Shown here one piece after another: positions 1-5,386 of a stretch of 5,386 nt of DNA; the first letter of the stretch is position 1; each line of letters opens with the position of its first letter. Position numbers and translations under genes: made by a program. The DNA lies in NCBI GenBank assembly GCA_019509685.1, contig JAEKLU010000191.1, positions 1-5,386 on the forward strand. The letters are read 5' to 3'. The notes beneath the pieces were generated by a model. The model saw only the letters and a program-made list of their open reading frames with translations, had not been told where the DNA came from and did not search any database. Origin of the DNA: Mesorhizobium sp. Lineage in GTDB: Bacteria; Pseudomonadota; Alphaproteobacteria; Rhizobiales; Rhizobiaceae.

Positions 1-52
1 GCCCCTCACCTGCCTGCCGGCATCCTCTCCCCGTAAACGGGGCGAGGACAGC
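1..52. repeat. Palindromic rhizobial-type intergenic repeat fragment
   Basis: Bases 23-48 form a hairpin: TCCTC, one mismatch, CCCCG, loop TAAA, CGGGG, one mismatch, GAGGA. The surrounding text (CCCCTCACCTGCCTGCCGGC, then the hairpin) looks like a repeat common between genes in Mesorhizobium-like genomes. That recognition is from memory. The left boundary is outside the window. The element lies in an open frame continuous with the VWA gene, so it may be part of that coding sequence. Confidence 0.6.
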
Positions 53-1171
53 TGGCCCCCCGCCGCCGCGCCATTCCTCGGCTTCGCACGCCTATTGCGC
101 CGCCACGCATTCCCCATCGCGCCAGAACAAGTCACCGGTTTCATGCAGGCGGTCACTCTGCTCGGCCCCCGCTCGATGAACGACATCCGCGAAGCCGCAC
201 TCGCAACACTCGCCCCCTCGCCCGACCGCCGCAGCGAATTCGAAGCGCATTTCCACGCCCATTTCTACGGCGACGCAAAACCTTCGATCGAAGGCGAGGA
301 GAACGACGAAACCCGCATCAAGGACGATCGCGGCACGCGCGAGGAAGAAAACCAGATTGCCCGCAAGGAAAAAGGTGGCGAACTGTCCTCGGTGCTCGAA
401 CAGCTGAGCAGCCGCGATTTCCAGCGTGATCCCGATGGCCTTGGCTCGTTCCGCCGCAAGCTCGCCGGCTCCCTGCCCGCCCGCCGCTCGTTCCGCACAG
501 TCCGTACCCGCTCGCGAGGCACCCTCGATCTGCGCCGCTCGCTCAGCGAAATCGTCAGCGCCGATGGCGACATCCCCTCGCCGCTGCTGCGCCGCCGCCA
601 GACCGTGTCGCGAAAACTGCTCCTGCTGATCGATGTTTCCGGCTCGATGAAGCTGCACACCGCCGATTACCTCAAGCTGGCGCACGCGGCCGTGCAGGGC
701 GCGGACCACGCCGAAGTCTTCACCTTCGGCACGCGCCTCACCCGCGTCACCTCGGCGCTGCGCATCCGCGACCGCGAGCAGGCGCTCGCCCGCGCCGCAG
801 CACTCGTCGATGATTGGGACGGCGGTACCCGCATGGGCCCGTCGCTGCTCGCCTTCCTCTCGGTGCCGCGCTTTTCATCCTTCGCCCGCGGTGCTGCGGT
901 CGTCATCCTGTCGGATGCGCTGGAGCGCGGTGACCATGCCGCGCTGGAAACAGCGATCCGCCGGCTGAGTGCCCGCGCCTTCCGGCTTTCGCTGGCAACA
1001 CCGCTCGCGGGCGATCCGCGCTTCCACCCGGTGACGGCAGCGCTGCGCGCCATCCTGCCGGTGCTAGACGATCTGGTCGACGGCTCCTCGCTCGCGAGCC
1101 TCACTGATTTCATCCTGTCGCTCGCCTGCCCTGCTCCGGCGGCGGCGGCAATCTGGAAAAGGGTATCGTGA
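2..1171 (+). CDS. CoxE-like VWA domain-containing protein (5' end open at window edge)
   Basis: The protein resembles the CoxE/VWA family, whose members usually work with MoxR-type AAA+ ATPases in metal insertion or maturation of enzymes such as CO dehydrogenase. That role is family knowledge; no partner is visible here. The C-terminal half carries a MIDAS metal site: DVSGSMK (Asp codon at 632), Thr in GGTRMGP (codon at 827) and Asp in ILSDALERGD (codon at 914). A charged Glu/Lys/Arg-rich linker (codons about 290-390) separates it from the N-terminal part. The first in-frame start other than CTG is TTG at 95, but the family-like sequence LGFARLLRRHAFPIAPEQ begins around codon 77, before it. 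The frame is open to base 2 with no ATG, GTG or TTG, so the true start probably lies upstream of the window. No signal peptide or membrane segment is visible, so it is probably cytoplasmic. The stop codon shares one base with the next gene. The family call is secure; the start is not. Confidence 0.87.
   Translation, partial: PLTCLPASSPRKRGEDSWPPAAAPFLGFARLLRRHAFPIAPEQVTGFMQAVTLLGPRSMNDIREAALATLAPSPDRRSEFEAHFHAHFYGDAKPSIEGEENDETRIKDDRGTREEENQIARKEKGGELSSVLEQLSSRDFQRDPDGLGSFRRKLAGSLPARRSFRTVRTRSRGTLDLRRSLSEIVSADGDIPSPLLRRRQTVSRKLLLLIDVSGSMKLHTADYLKLAHAAVQGADHAEVFTFGTRLTRVTSALRIRDREQALARAAALVDDWDGGTRMGPSLLAFLSVPRFSSFARGAAVVILSDALERGDHAALETAIRRLSARAFRLSLATPLAGDPRFHPVTAALRAILPVLDDLVDGSSLASLTDFILSLACPAPAAAAIWKRVS
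1155..1163 (+). promoter_or_regulatory. Ribosome binding site deciding the amidohydrolase start
   Basis: GGAAAAGGG sits inside the last codons of the VWA gene, with AAGGG ending 7 bases before the ATG at 1171. An in-frame GTG at 1168 would be only 4 bases away, so the ATG is preferred. The arrangement fits translational coupling through the TGATG overlap. Confidence 0.6.
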
Positions 1172-2058
1172 TGCAGAAAGCCATCGACGCGCATTTCCAC
1201 ATCTGGCGCCAAAAGGATCAGCCCTGGCTGGTGGGCCCGATGGTGCCGCGCATCTTCGGCCCCTACGAACCGATCCGCCGTGACTACCCGATCACGGAAT
1301 TCCTCGATGACCAGAAAGGCTCGGGCGTCGAGAAAGCCGTCTATGTCCAGACCAACTGGGCGAAGGAGGACTTCGAGAATGAAGTCGCCTTCCTGCAGCA
1401 AACATCAGACGAAACCGGCTGGCCGCACGCCATCGTCGGCTATGCCGACATGACGGTGGACGATGTCAGGCCGCAGATCGACCGGCTGATGAAATACAAG
1501 CTGCTGCGTGGCGTGCGCATGCAACTGCATTGGCACGAGACACCCGCCTTCCGCTTCGCCGCCTTGGCCGATCAGGTCATCGACCCCAAGGTTCGCGCCA
1601 ATGTGGCGAGGCTGAAGGACTATGGCCTGTCATTCGACCTGCAGCTCTTCCCGGCACAGATGAAGGACGGGCTGACTTTGGTCGGCGAAAATCCGAAAAC
1701 GAATTTCATCCTCACCCATGCCGGCATGCTGACCGGCATGGAACCGGAAACCGCCGAGGCCTGGAAGGCCGGCCTGCGCACGCTCGCCGCAGCGCCCAAT
1801 TTCTACGCCAAGCTGTCGGGGCTCGGCACTTTCGAGCATCGTAACGATCCGACGCTGATCGCCTACATCGTCGACAACGCGATCGAAATCCTCGGTGCGA
1901 ACCGGCTGATGTTTGGCTCCAACTTCCCGATCGAAAAGCTGTGGACCAGCCACGCCGAACTCATCAAGGCGCATCGAACTGCGGTGGGCAAGCATGGGCC
2001 GACGGCAGCGGCGGATATCTTCTGGAACACGGCGGAGAAGGTATACCGGCCAGTGTAG
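1171..2058 (+). CDS. Amidohydrolase family protein (COG3618-type TIM-barrel hydrolase)
   Basis: This 295-residue protein resembles the amidohydrolase-2 group that includes L-fuconolactonase, 4-sulfomuconolactonase and other lactone or ester hydrolases; the actual substrate cannot be read from the sequence. Barrel landmarks appear in family order: DAHFHIW at residues 6-12 (His8, His10), LRGVRMQLHWH at 112-122, FDLQLFP at 155-161, the strand ending ILTHAGM with His183, KLSGLGTF at 214-221, and MFGSNFP at 247-253. The last motif is usually FGSDWP, so the position often held by the acidic residue is Asn251. I have seen the SNFP form in a subgroup of the family, so it need not mean loss of activity. 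Length is normal and no signal peptide is seen. The start ATG shares its A with the VWA stop and follows a good ribosome binding site. It is probably co-transcribed with the VWA gene, though a functional link is not obvious. Confidence 0.9.
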   Translation: MQKAIDAHFHIWRQKDQPWLVGPMVPRIFGPYEPIRRDYPITEFLDDQKGSGVEKAVYVQTNWAKEDFENEVAFLQQTSDETGWPHAIVGYADMTVDDVRPQIDRLMKYKLLRGVRMQLHWHETPAFRFAALADQVIDPKVRANVARLKDYGLSFDLQLFPAQMKDGLTLVGENPKTNFILTHAGMLTGMEPETAEAWKAGLRTLAAAPNFYAKLSGLGTFEHRNDPTLIAYIVDNAIEILGANRLMFGSNFPIEKLWTSHAELIKAHRTAVGKHGPTAAADIFWNTAEKVYRPV

Positions 2059-2062
2059 CGCA

Positions 2063-2220
2063 TTCTTCCCCTTCTCCCCTTGTGGGAGAAGGTGGATCGG
2101 CGCGATAGCGCCGAGACGGATGAGGGGTGCTCCAGGGAATGCCAGCGTCTCACTCCGCTGGAACCCACCCCTCATCCGTCGCCTGCGGCGACACCTTCTC
2201 CACAAGGGGAGAAGGGAGAG
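2063..2220. repeat. RIME-like inverted-repeat element between convergent genes
   Basis: Two arms are inverted copies. The left (about 2067-2129) and right (about 2167-2220) share TTCTCCCCTTGTGG, then AGAAGGTG, then CGGATGAGGGGTG when the right is reverse-complemented. Each arm contains its own hairpins: 2071-2091 (8-bp stem, loop CTTGT), 2097-2114 (7-bp stem, loop GATA), 2179-2191 (5-bp stem, loop TGC) and 2195-2214 (7-bp stem). A further 6-bp hairpin, CCAGCG...CGCTGG, lies at 2142-2161 between the arms. The organisation resembles the Rhizobium intergenic mosaic elements (RIME). It fills nearly all of the gap between the stop codons of the amidohydrolase and the AhpD-like gene, so its structure could end or stabilise transcripts from both sides. 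No T-tract follows the stems. Confidence 0.85.
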
Positions 2221-2231
2221 GCGCCGGCCGC

Positions 2232-2639
2232 TCACCTCACCTCGAATTGCGGATCGACCGGGATCTGCATCGCGGTGACCAGATGATTGGTCTGACCGGC
2301 CAAGCCGATGATCGACACCAGCTCGCCATGCTGCGCGTCGGTCATGCCCTTGGCGCGCGCGGCGGCCGTGTGCGAGTGAATGCAATAGGAACAGCCATTG
2401 GCGACCGACACCGCGATGTAGATCATTTCCTTGGTCAGCGGATCGATGGCGCTGTCGGCCACCATCACCGCCTTGAGTTGCTCCCACACCCGTTTCAGCG
2501 ATGCCGGATCGTTGGCCAACCCGCGCCAGAAATTGTTGACGAAGTCGGATTTGCGCGTCGCGCGGATGTCGTCGAACACGGCCTTCACCGCCGGGATTTT
2601 TTCGACCTCGGCGTCGCTGAGAAGTCTTGTGGTGGCCAT
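2232..2639 (-). CDS. Carboxymuconolactone decarboxylase family protein (AhpD-like)
   Basis: This 135-residue protein belongs to the carboxymuconolactone decarboxylase/AhpD alkylhydroperoxidase fold. It carries the full AhpD-type motif: Glu71, then Cys83-x-x-Cys86-x-x-x-His90 (in NGCSYCIHSH), with the Glu-to-Cys spacing of 12 found in mycobacterial AhpD. This redox pattern points to a thiol peroxidase or disulfide reductase role rather than true decarboxylase activity. In AhpD the cysteines reduce peroxiredoxin AhpC, but no AhpC gene is in the window. The ATG is preceded by AAGGA ending 6 bases upstream. The gene lies on the same strand as the ABC ATPase but 256 bases downstream and beyond a palindromic element, so it is probably its own transcription unit. 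The stop is 12 bases from the RIME-like block. Peroxide defence is an inference; a role in aromatic or lactone metabolism cannot be excluded. Confidence 0.92.
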   Translation of the reverse strand: MATTRLLSDAEVEKIPAVKAVFDDIRATRKSDFVNNFWRGLANDPASLKRVWEQLKAVMVADSAIDPLTKEMIYIAVSVANGCSYCIHSHTAAARAKGMTDAQHGELVSIIGLAGQTNHLVTAMQIPVDPQFEVR

Positions 2640-2753
2640 GGCGTTTCCTTTCGTTTTCGGTGCCAGGTAACTGGAATCGGAAGCTCAATAGCCTCCAGCA
2701 ACCCATTCACTTGATTGGCACATTTGACTTTCCGCGTAGTAGGCGGCACCGCC
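2640..2753 (-). other. Upstream region of the AhpD-like gene; no clear promoter
   Basis: This is the only non-repeat sequence upstream of the AhpD-like gene, so any private promoter should lie here. Apart from the ribosome binding site I see no -35/-10 pair with good spacing. Weak candidates for protein binding are a CCAG-GTAA-CTGG dyad at 2663-2674 and, on the - strand around 2715-2735, two similar words TCAAATG and TCAAGTG 13 bases apart. GGCGG-CA-CCGCC at 2742-2753 is a short dyad beside the repeat element. Confidence 0.25.
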
Positions 2754-2897
2754 AGGATGTGTCGAGATTCAGGTCAGGCCGCGTCGAAAATGGTGGGCTC
2801 CGAGAACCGGAGCGGAGCGTACTAAAGGTACGTGAGCACCGGAAGCGCAGGAGCGCGCCATTTGCAGGCCGGCCTCACCTGAATATCGGCACATCCT
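2754..2897. repeat. Palindromic repeat element of 144 bases abutting the ABC ATPase stop
   Basis: The ends are inverted copies, AGGATGTG at 2754-2761 and CACATCCT at 2890-2897. Inside them the arms keep matching: GATTCAGGT against ATTCAGGT, then AGGCCG, AAATGG and GCTCC in order. The centre folds as CGTAC-TAAAG-GTACG (about 2818-2832), flanked by imperfectly pairing GGAGCGGAG and GAGCACCGG. I recognise the pattern as a repeat frequent in Mesorhizobium-like genomes, from memory. There is no open frame inside it that looks like a gene. It could form a large stem at the 3' end of the sugar-transporter transcript. Confidence 0.8.
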
Positions 2898-4299
2898 AAT
2901 GCACGGCCGCGTACATAATCTTCTCCTCCGTGGCCTCGGCCGGTGAAAACTCCTCGACGATACGCCCCTGCCGGCACACGAGAATCCGATCGGACAGGTT
3001 CATGATCTCCGGCAGGTAGGACGAGATGACGACGACAGCCAGGCCCTCGTCGGCCAGCCGGTTGATGATCTGATGGATTTCGGCGATGGCGCCGACATCG
3101 ACGCCGCGCGTCGGCTCGTCGAAGATGACGATGCGCGGCTGCTGCACCAGGCCCTTGCCGATCACCACCTTCTGCTGATTGCCGCCGGAAAGCTCGACCA
3201 CGCGCGCATTGTCGTTGATCGCCTTGATGTTGAGCGTCTTCGTCCATTCGGCCGAGAGCTGGCGCATTTCCTGCTGGTTGATCACCCAGGCCTTGTCGCG
3301 CCCCGCCGCCAGCAAGCCGCCGAACAGGTTCTCGGCGACGCTCATGGTTTCGAAAATGCCCTCGCTCTTGCGGTCTTCGGTGACATAGACGATGCCATCG
3401 GCCACTGCTTGGCTCGGCACCAGGTAACGCACCGGTCTGTCGTCGAGTTCGATCGCGCCGCCGCGCAGGAAATCGCGTTTGTAGATGCCGGAGACGATCT
3501 TGAAGGTCTCGGTACGACCCGACCCGATCAGCCCGAACACGCCGGTGATCTGGCCCTCGAAGATCGAGAAGGAGGTGTTGCGCACGACATTGCTCATCGA
3601 AATGTCCTGCACCGACAGCACTTTCTTGCCCGCCTTGCGCAATTTCGCCTCGTCGCGCTGGCGATAGATCTGCCCCGACAGCGAACGGCCGACCATCGCC
3701 GACACGATTTTGTCGCGATCGAAAGCCGATGTGTCGTCGGTCACCACCAGCTCGCCGTCGCGCAGGATGGTAATGCGATCGGCGATCAGCAGTGCCTCTT
3801 CCAACGCATGGCTGATAAAGACGATGGAAACGCCACGCGTCTTCAGCCGGCGGATCAGCGCGAAGAAGTGGCGCTTCTCCTCAGGCGTCAGCGTCGCGGT
3901 CGGCTCGTCGAAGATGATGATATTCAGCGACTGCAGGAATTGCTGCGCCGAAATGTAGGTGCCGCGCAGCCGGTTGAGGAATTTCTCGGTGCCGAGATAA
4001 AGGTTCTGCGCCACCGTCATCGACGGCACCAGGCTGGTCTCCTGGAACACCATGGCGATGCCGGCCTCAAGGGCGGCATGCGGCGAAGCGTAGGCGATCT
4101 CGCGCCCCTTGTGGAACATCTTGCCGGAGGTGGCGTCGACAACGCCGGCGATGATCTTGGTCAGCGTCGACTTGCCGGCGCCGTTCTCACCGAGCAGCGC
4201 GTGGATCTCGCCCTTCCTGAGATCGAAGCTGACATTCCTCACCGCCGGCACACCGCGATAAGTCTTGGTGACGTTTTCCAGGCGAACGATCGGCTCCAT
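2896..4299 (-). CDS. Sugar ABC transporter ATP-binding protein, RbsA/MglA type, with internal deletion in first ATPase domain
   Basis: This is a tandem two-domain ATPase that powers a carbohydrate importer at the inner membrane; the sugar cannot be told. Domain 1 has Walker A GENGAGKST (37-45), Q-loop Gln86, Walker B IIIFDEP (127-133) and switch His164. Domain 2 has a degenerate Walker A, GLIGSGRTE (256-264, Lys replaced by Arg262), signature LSGGNQQ (370-376), Walker B IVIFDEP (390-396) and Ser where the switch His would be, all usual for this family. The oddity is in domain 1: LQSLN (122-126) joins directly to IIIFDEP. In E. coli RbsA about 31 residues lie between the matching points, including the signature loop. 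The protein is 467 residues instead of about 500, yet the frame is intact. The ATG follows GGGAGG with a 6-base gap and shares one base with the propeller stop (TGATG). Permeases and binding protein must lie outside the window. Identity is certain; activity is in doubt. Confidence 0.93.
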   Translation of the reverse strand: MEPIVRLENVTKTYRGVPAVRNVSFDLRKGEIHALLGENGAGKSTLTKIIAGVVDATSGKMFHKGREIAYASPHAALEAGIAMVFQETSLVPSMTVAQNLYLGTEKFLNRLRGTYISAQQFLQSLNIIIFDEPTATLTPEEKRHFFALIRRLKTRGVSIVFISHALEEALLIADRITILRDGELVVTDDTSAFDRDKIVSAMVGRSLSGQIYRQRDEAKLRKAGKKVLSVQDISMSNVVRNTSFSIFEGQITGVFGLIGSGRTETFKIVSGIYKRDFLRGGAIELDDRPVRYLVPSQAVADGIVYVTEDRKSEGIFETMSVAENLFGGLLAAGRDKAWVINQQEMRQLSAEWTKTLNIKAINDNARVVELSGGNQQKVVIGKGLVQQPRIVIFDEPTRGVDVGAIAEIHQIINRLADEGLAVVVISSYLPEIMNLSDRILVCRQGRIVEEFSPAEATEEKIMYAAVH

Positions 4300-5348
4300 C
4301 AGAAACCTCCCGTGTCGACAGCCAGCACGCAGTCGCCGCCTTTCGAGGCGATGAACAGGCGGCCGTCCTTTTCGGCCACGCTGCAGATGCCATGCCGCGT
4401 GCCGTTGGCCCGGCTGTGCAGGCTGAACTGCGGCCGCATGTCCTTGTCGAGCTTGGCCACCAGCCCATAGGAGCGGCTGGGCGACCACGGCTTGTGGATG
4501 CCCATGGTACGGATGCCGCCGCATTGCAGTGGTTCCAGGAAGCTGCGGTTGGAGGCCAGCGCCGGCGCGATCCAGTAGGCCGACGGCACCTGGTCGATCA
4601 TGTCTTGCCGGTAGTGCGTTTCCTGCAGCACGAATTCGATCAGCCGGTTGCGCGGCGCAAACAGCGTCAGCCATGCGCCGTCGTCGCTGGCCGGCGATAG
4701 CCGCGCGGGATAGCCGGGCAAATGCGCCAGCACCGTCGAGCGGTTGCCCGTCGCGCTATCGAAGCGGATAAGCTGATGGCGCCAGCTTTCGCTGACCAGC
4801 ACATCGGCGCCAATAGGGTGAAGGCTATACGGAAAGGCGATATCTCCAGCCACCTTGCGGAAGTCGCCGCCTGCCCGGTCGCGCTTCCAAAGCGAACCGG
4901 ACGCGCCCTTCTTCATCAGGTCGGCTGCCCATTGCGATGGCGCATGCTCGGCCGATCCATTGGCCAGCCACAACGTGCCGTCTTTGGGATAGGCAAGCGC
5001 CGTGATGCAGCGGATATCGGCCGGCAGCGAAATCTCCTCGCCGCCAATCAGCAGCTTGCCGGTTTCGAGCGCCACGGTGAGTTCTCCGGTCGGCGACAGC
5101 GCGAGCGCACTGATCGTCGCCGGCAGAGTTTCGACCACCGTCGGCTCGCCTTTCGCGACAACCGCAAACACCGTATTGCCGCTCGAGGCAAGCAGCCTCT
5201 CGCCATTGACCAGCAGATTGTCCGGCTCGGTCATTTGGCCAAATGCCGGCGCATCATCAAGCCGCGTGTTGGGCCGGAAGGCGCCGTCGAGCGGCGGAAT
5301 GGTCACCGCCTTGCCACGGAAGAGATCAAGCACCGGATCGAGGATCAT
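4299..5348 (-). CDS. Strictosidine synthase/SMP-30-like beta-propeller protein
   Basis: This 349-residue protein looks like a six-bladed propeller of the SMP-30/gluconolactonase/strictosidine synthase superfamily. Repeated strand patterns end in short turns: ALALSPTGELTVAL (81-94), ALAYPKDGTLWLANG (117-131), ADVLVSESWRHQLIRFD (181-197), PGYPARLSPASDDGAWLTLF (211-230) and GRLFIASKGGDCVLAVD (329-345). The AFPYSL and LVSESWRHQLIRF segments match the region where the family has its conserved blade. Family members bind a divalent metal and often hydrolyse lactones, but the catalytic residues cannot be assigned here. There is no signal peptide, so it is probably cytoplasmic. The ATG at 5348 has GGGGAG 7 bases upstream and is better than a TTG at 5363. 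The stop overlaps the ABC ATPase start by one base, so it belongs to the same operon and may act on the imported sugar derivative. Many relatives are annotated only as hypothetical. Confidence 0.85.
   Translation of the reverse strand: MILDPVLDLFRGKAVTIPPLDGAFRPNTRLDDAPAFGQMTEPDNLLVNGERLLASSGNTVFAVVAKGEPTVVETLPATISALALSPTGELTVALETGKLLIGGEEISLPADIRCITALAYPKDGTLWLANGSAEHAPSQWAADLMKKGASGSLWKRDRAGGDFRKVAGDIAFPYSLHPIGADVLVSESWRHQLIRFDSATGNRSTVLAHLPGYPARLSPASDDGAWLTLFAPRNRLIEFVLQETHYRQDMIDQVPSAYWIAPALASNRSFLEPLQCGGIRTMGIHKPWSPSRSYGLVAKLDKDMRPQFSLHSRANGTRHGICSVAEKDGRLFIASKGGDCVLAVDTGGF
4306..4311 (-). promoter_or_regulatory. Ribosome binding site deciding the ABC ATPase start
   Basis: On the - strand this reads GGGAGG, 6 bases before the ATG at 4299. 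It lies within the last codons of the propeller gene and rules out the much longer open frame reaching back to 4674, whose extra N-terminal part is the propeller gene read in another frame. Confidence 0.75.
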
Positions 5349-5386
5349 GATGTCGCTCCCCAATAGGAAGCAGGGCTGGTCCAGTT
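5345..5386 (-). CDS. Possible C-terminal end of an upstream operon gene (partial)
   Basis: One - strand frame at the right edge reads NWTSPASYWGATS and then stops at TGA (5347-5345), overlapping the propeller ATG in the classic ATGA arrangement. With only 13 codons there is no family evidence. The call rests on the overlap geometry and on the next junction in the operon also being overlapping. A permease or another sugar-metabolism gene would be the natural neighbour. The other two frames are also open here, so chance is a fair alternative. Confidence 0.35.
   Translation of the reverse strand, partial: NWTSPASYWGATS
5356..5361 (-). promoter_or_regulatory. Ribosome binding site deciding the propeller gene start
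   Basis: On the - strand this reads GGGGAG, 7 bases before the ATG at 5348. The alternative TTG at 5363 lies upstream of this site and would have no comparable site within the visible sequence. Confidence 0.55.

Noticed and set aside
2059..2231. Classical intrinsic terminator between the convergent genes
   Set aside because: The hairpins are strong, but none is followed by a T-run on either strand, so I report the block as a repeat that may act on transcripts rather than as a defined terminator.
1630..2706. Long - strand open frame of 358 codons crossing the amidohydrolase, the RIME-like repeat and the AhpD-like gene
   Set aside because: It reads through two real genes in the wrong frame and through a repeat block, and its Arg/Gly-rich translation shows no recognisable domain.
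2640..2753. Sigma-70 type promoter for the AhpD-like gene
   Set aside because: TTGAGC and TTGCTG words exist on the - strand, but neither has an acceptable -10 hexamer at 16-18 bases.
3073..4470. Long + strand open frame of 465 codons opposite the ABC ATPase
   Set aside because: It is antisense to a clearly recognised gene, lacks any family-like motif and is rich in Asp, Arg, His and Gln, as expected from reading GC-rich codons backwards.
4300..4674. N-terminal extension of the ABC ATPase frame
   Set aside because: The family N-terminus MEPIVRLENVTKTY starts at 4299 behind a strong ribosome binding site; the upstream part is the propeller gene in another frame.
4722..5366. + strand open frame of 214 codons opposite the propeller gene
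   Set aside because: It is the antisense shadow of a gene with clear propeller repeats and has no recognisable domain of its own.
1..5386. CRISPR array, tRNA, rRNA, transposase or phage genes
   Set aside because: No regularly spaced direct repeats, cloverleaf-like sequence or mobile-element protein motifs were seen on either strand; the repeats present are palindromic and non-coding.

Overview
The window reads like the chromosome of a GC-rich alphaproteobacterium of the order Hyphomicrobiales (Rhizobiales), most likely Mesorhizobium or a close relative. The grounds are the high-GC codon use, tight gene packing, an RbsA-type sugar-importer ATPase translationally coupled to a beta-propeller gene, and above all three blocks of palindromic intergenic repeats of the kind scattered through rhizobial genomes. 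The genus is an inference from recall and was not tested by a search.

Layout. On the + strand, a CoxE-like VWA-domain protein (5' end open at the window edge) runs into a COG3618-type TIM-barrel amidohydrolase; the two share one base (TGATG) and are probably co-translated. A block of nested hairpins (about 2063-2220) fills the gap between this pair and the convergent - strand genes. On the - strand, read from the right edge, come the possible last codons of an unseen upstream gene (ATGA overlap), a strictosidine synthase/SMP-30-like beta-propeller protein, and a sugar ABC importer ATPase (TGATG overlap). After the ATPase stop codon comes a second palindromic element (2754-2897), then a separate small AhpD-like carboxymuconolactone decarboxylase-family gene with an intact redox-active CxxC motif.

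How the genes fit together. The propeller and ATPase look like part of a carbohydrate-uptake operon whose permeases and binding protein lie outside the window. The amidohydrolase family hydrolyses lactones and related esters, so a link to sugar-acid or lactone use is possible but unproven. CoxE-like VWA proteins normally work with a MoxR-type AAA+ ATPase, which would be expected upstream of base 1.

The most notable observation is in the ABC ATPase. Its first nucleotide-binding domain lacks about 31 residues, including the whole ABC signature loop, although the reading frame is intact. The lost motif belongs to the ATP site that is already degenerate in this family. A second point is that the VWA reading frame stays open back through a palindromic repeat, with no ATG, GTG or TTG start before the conserved N-terminus. 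I do not see a new multi-gene system, CRISPR array, RNA gene, transposase or phage gene here.
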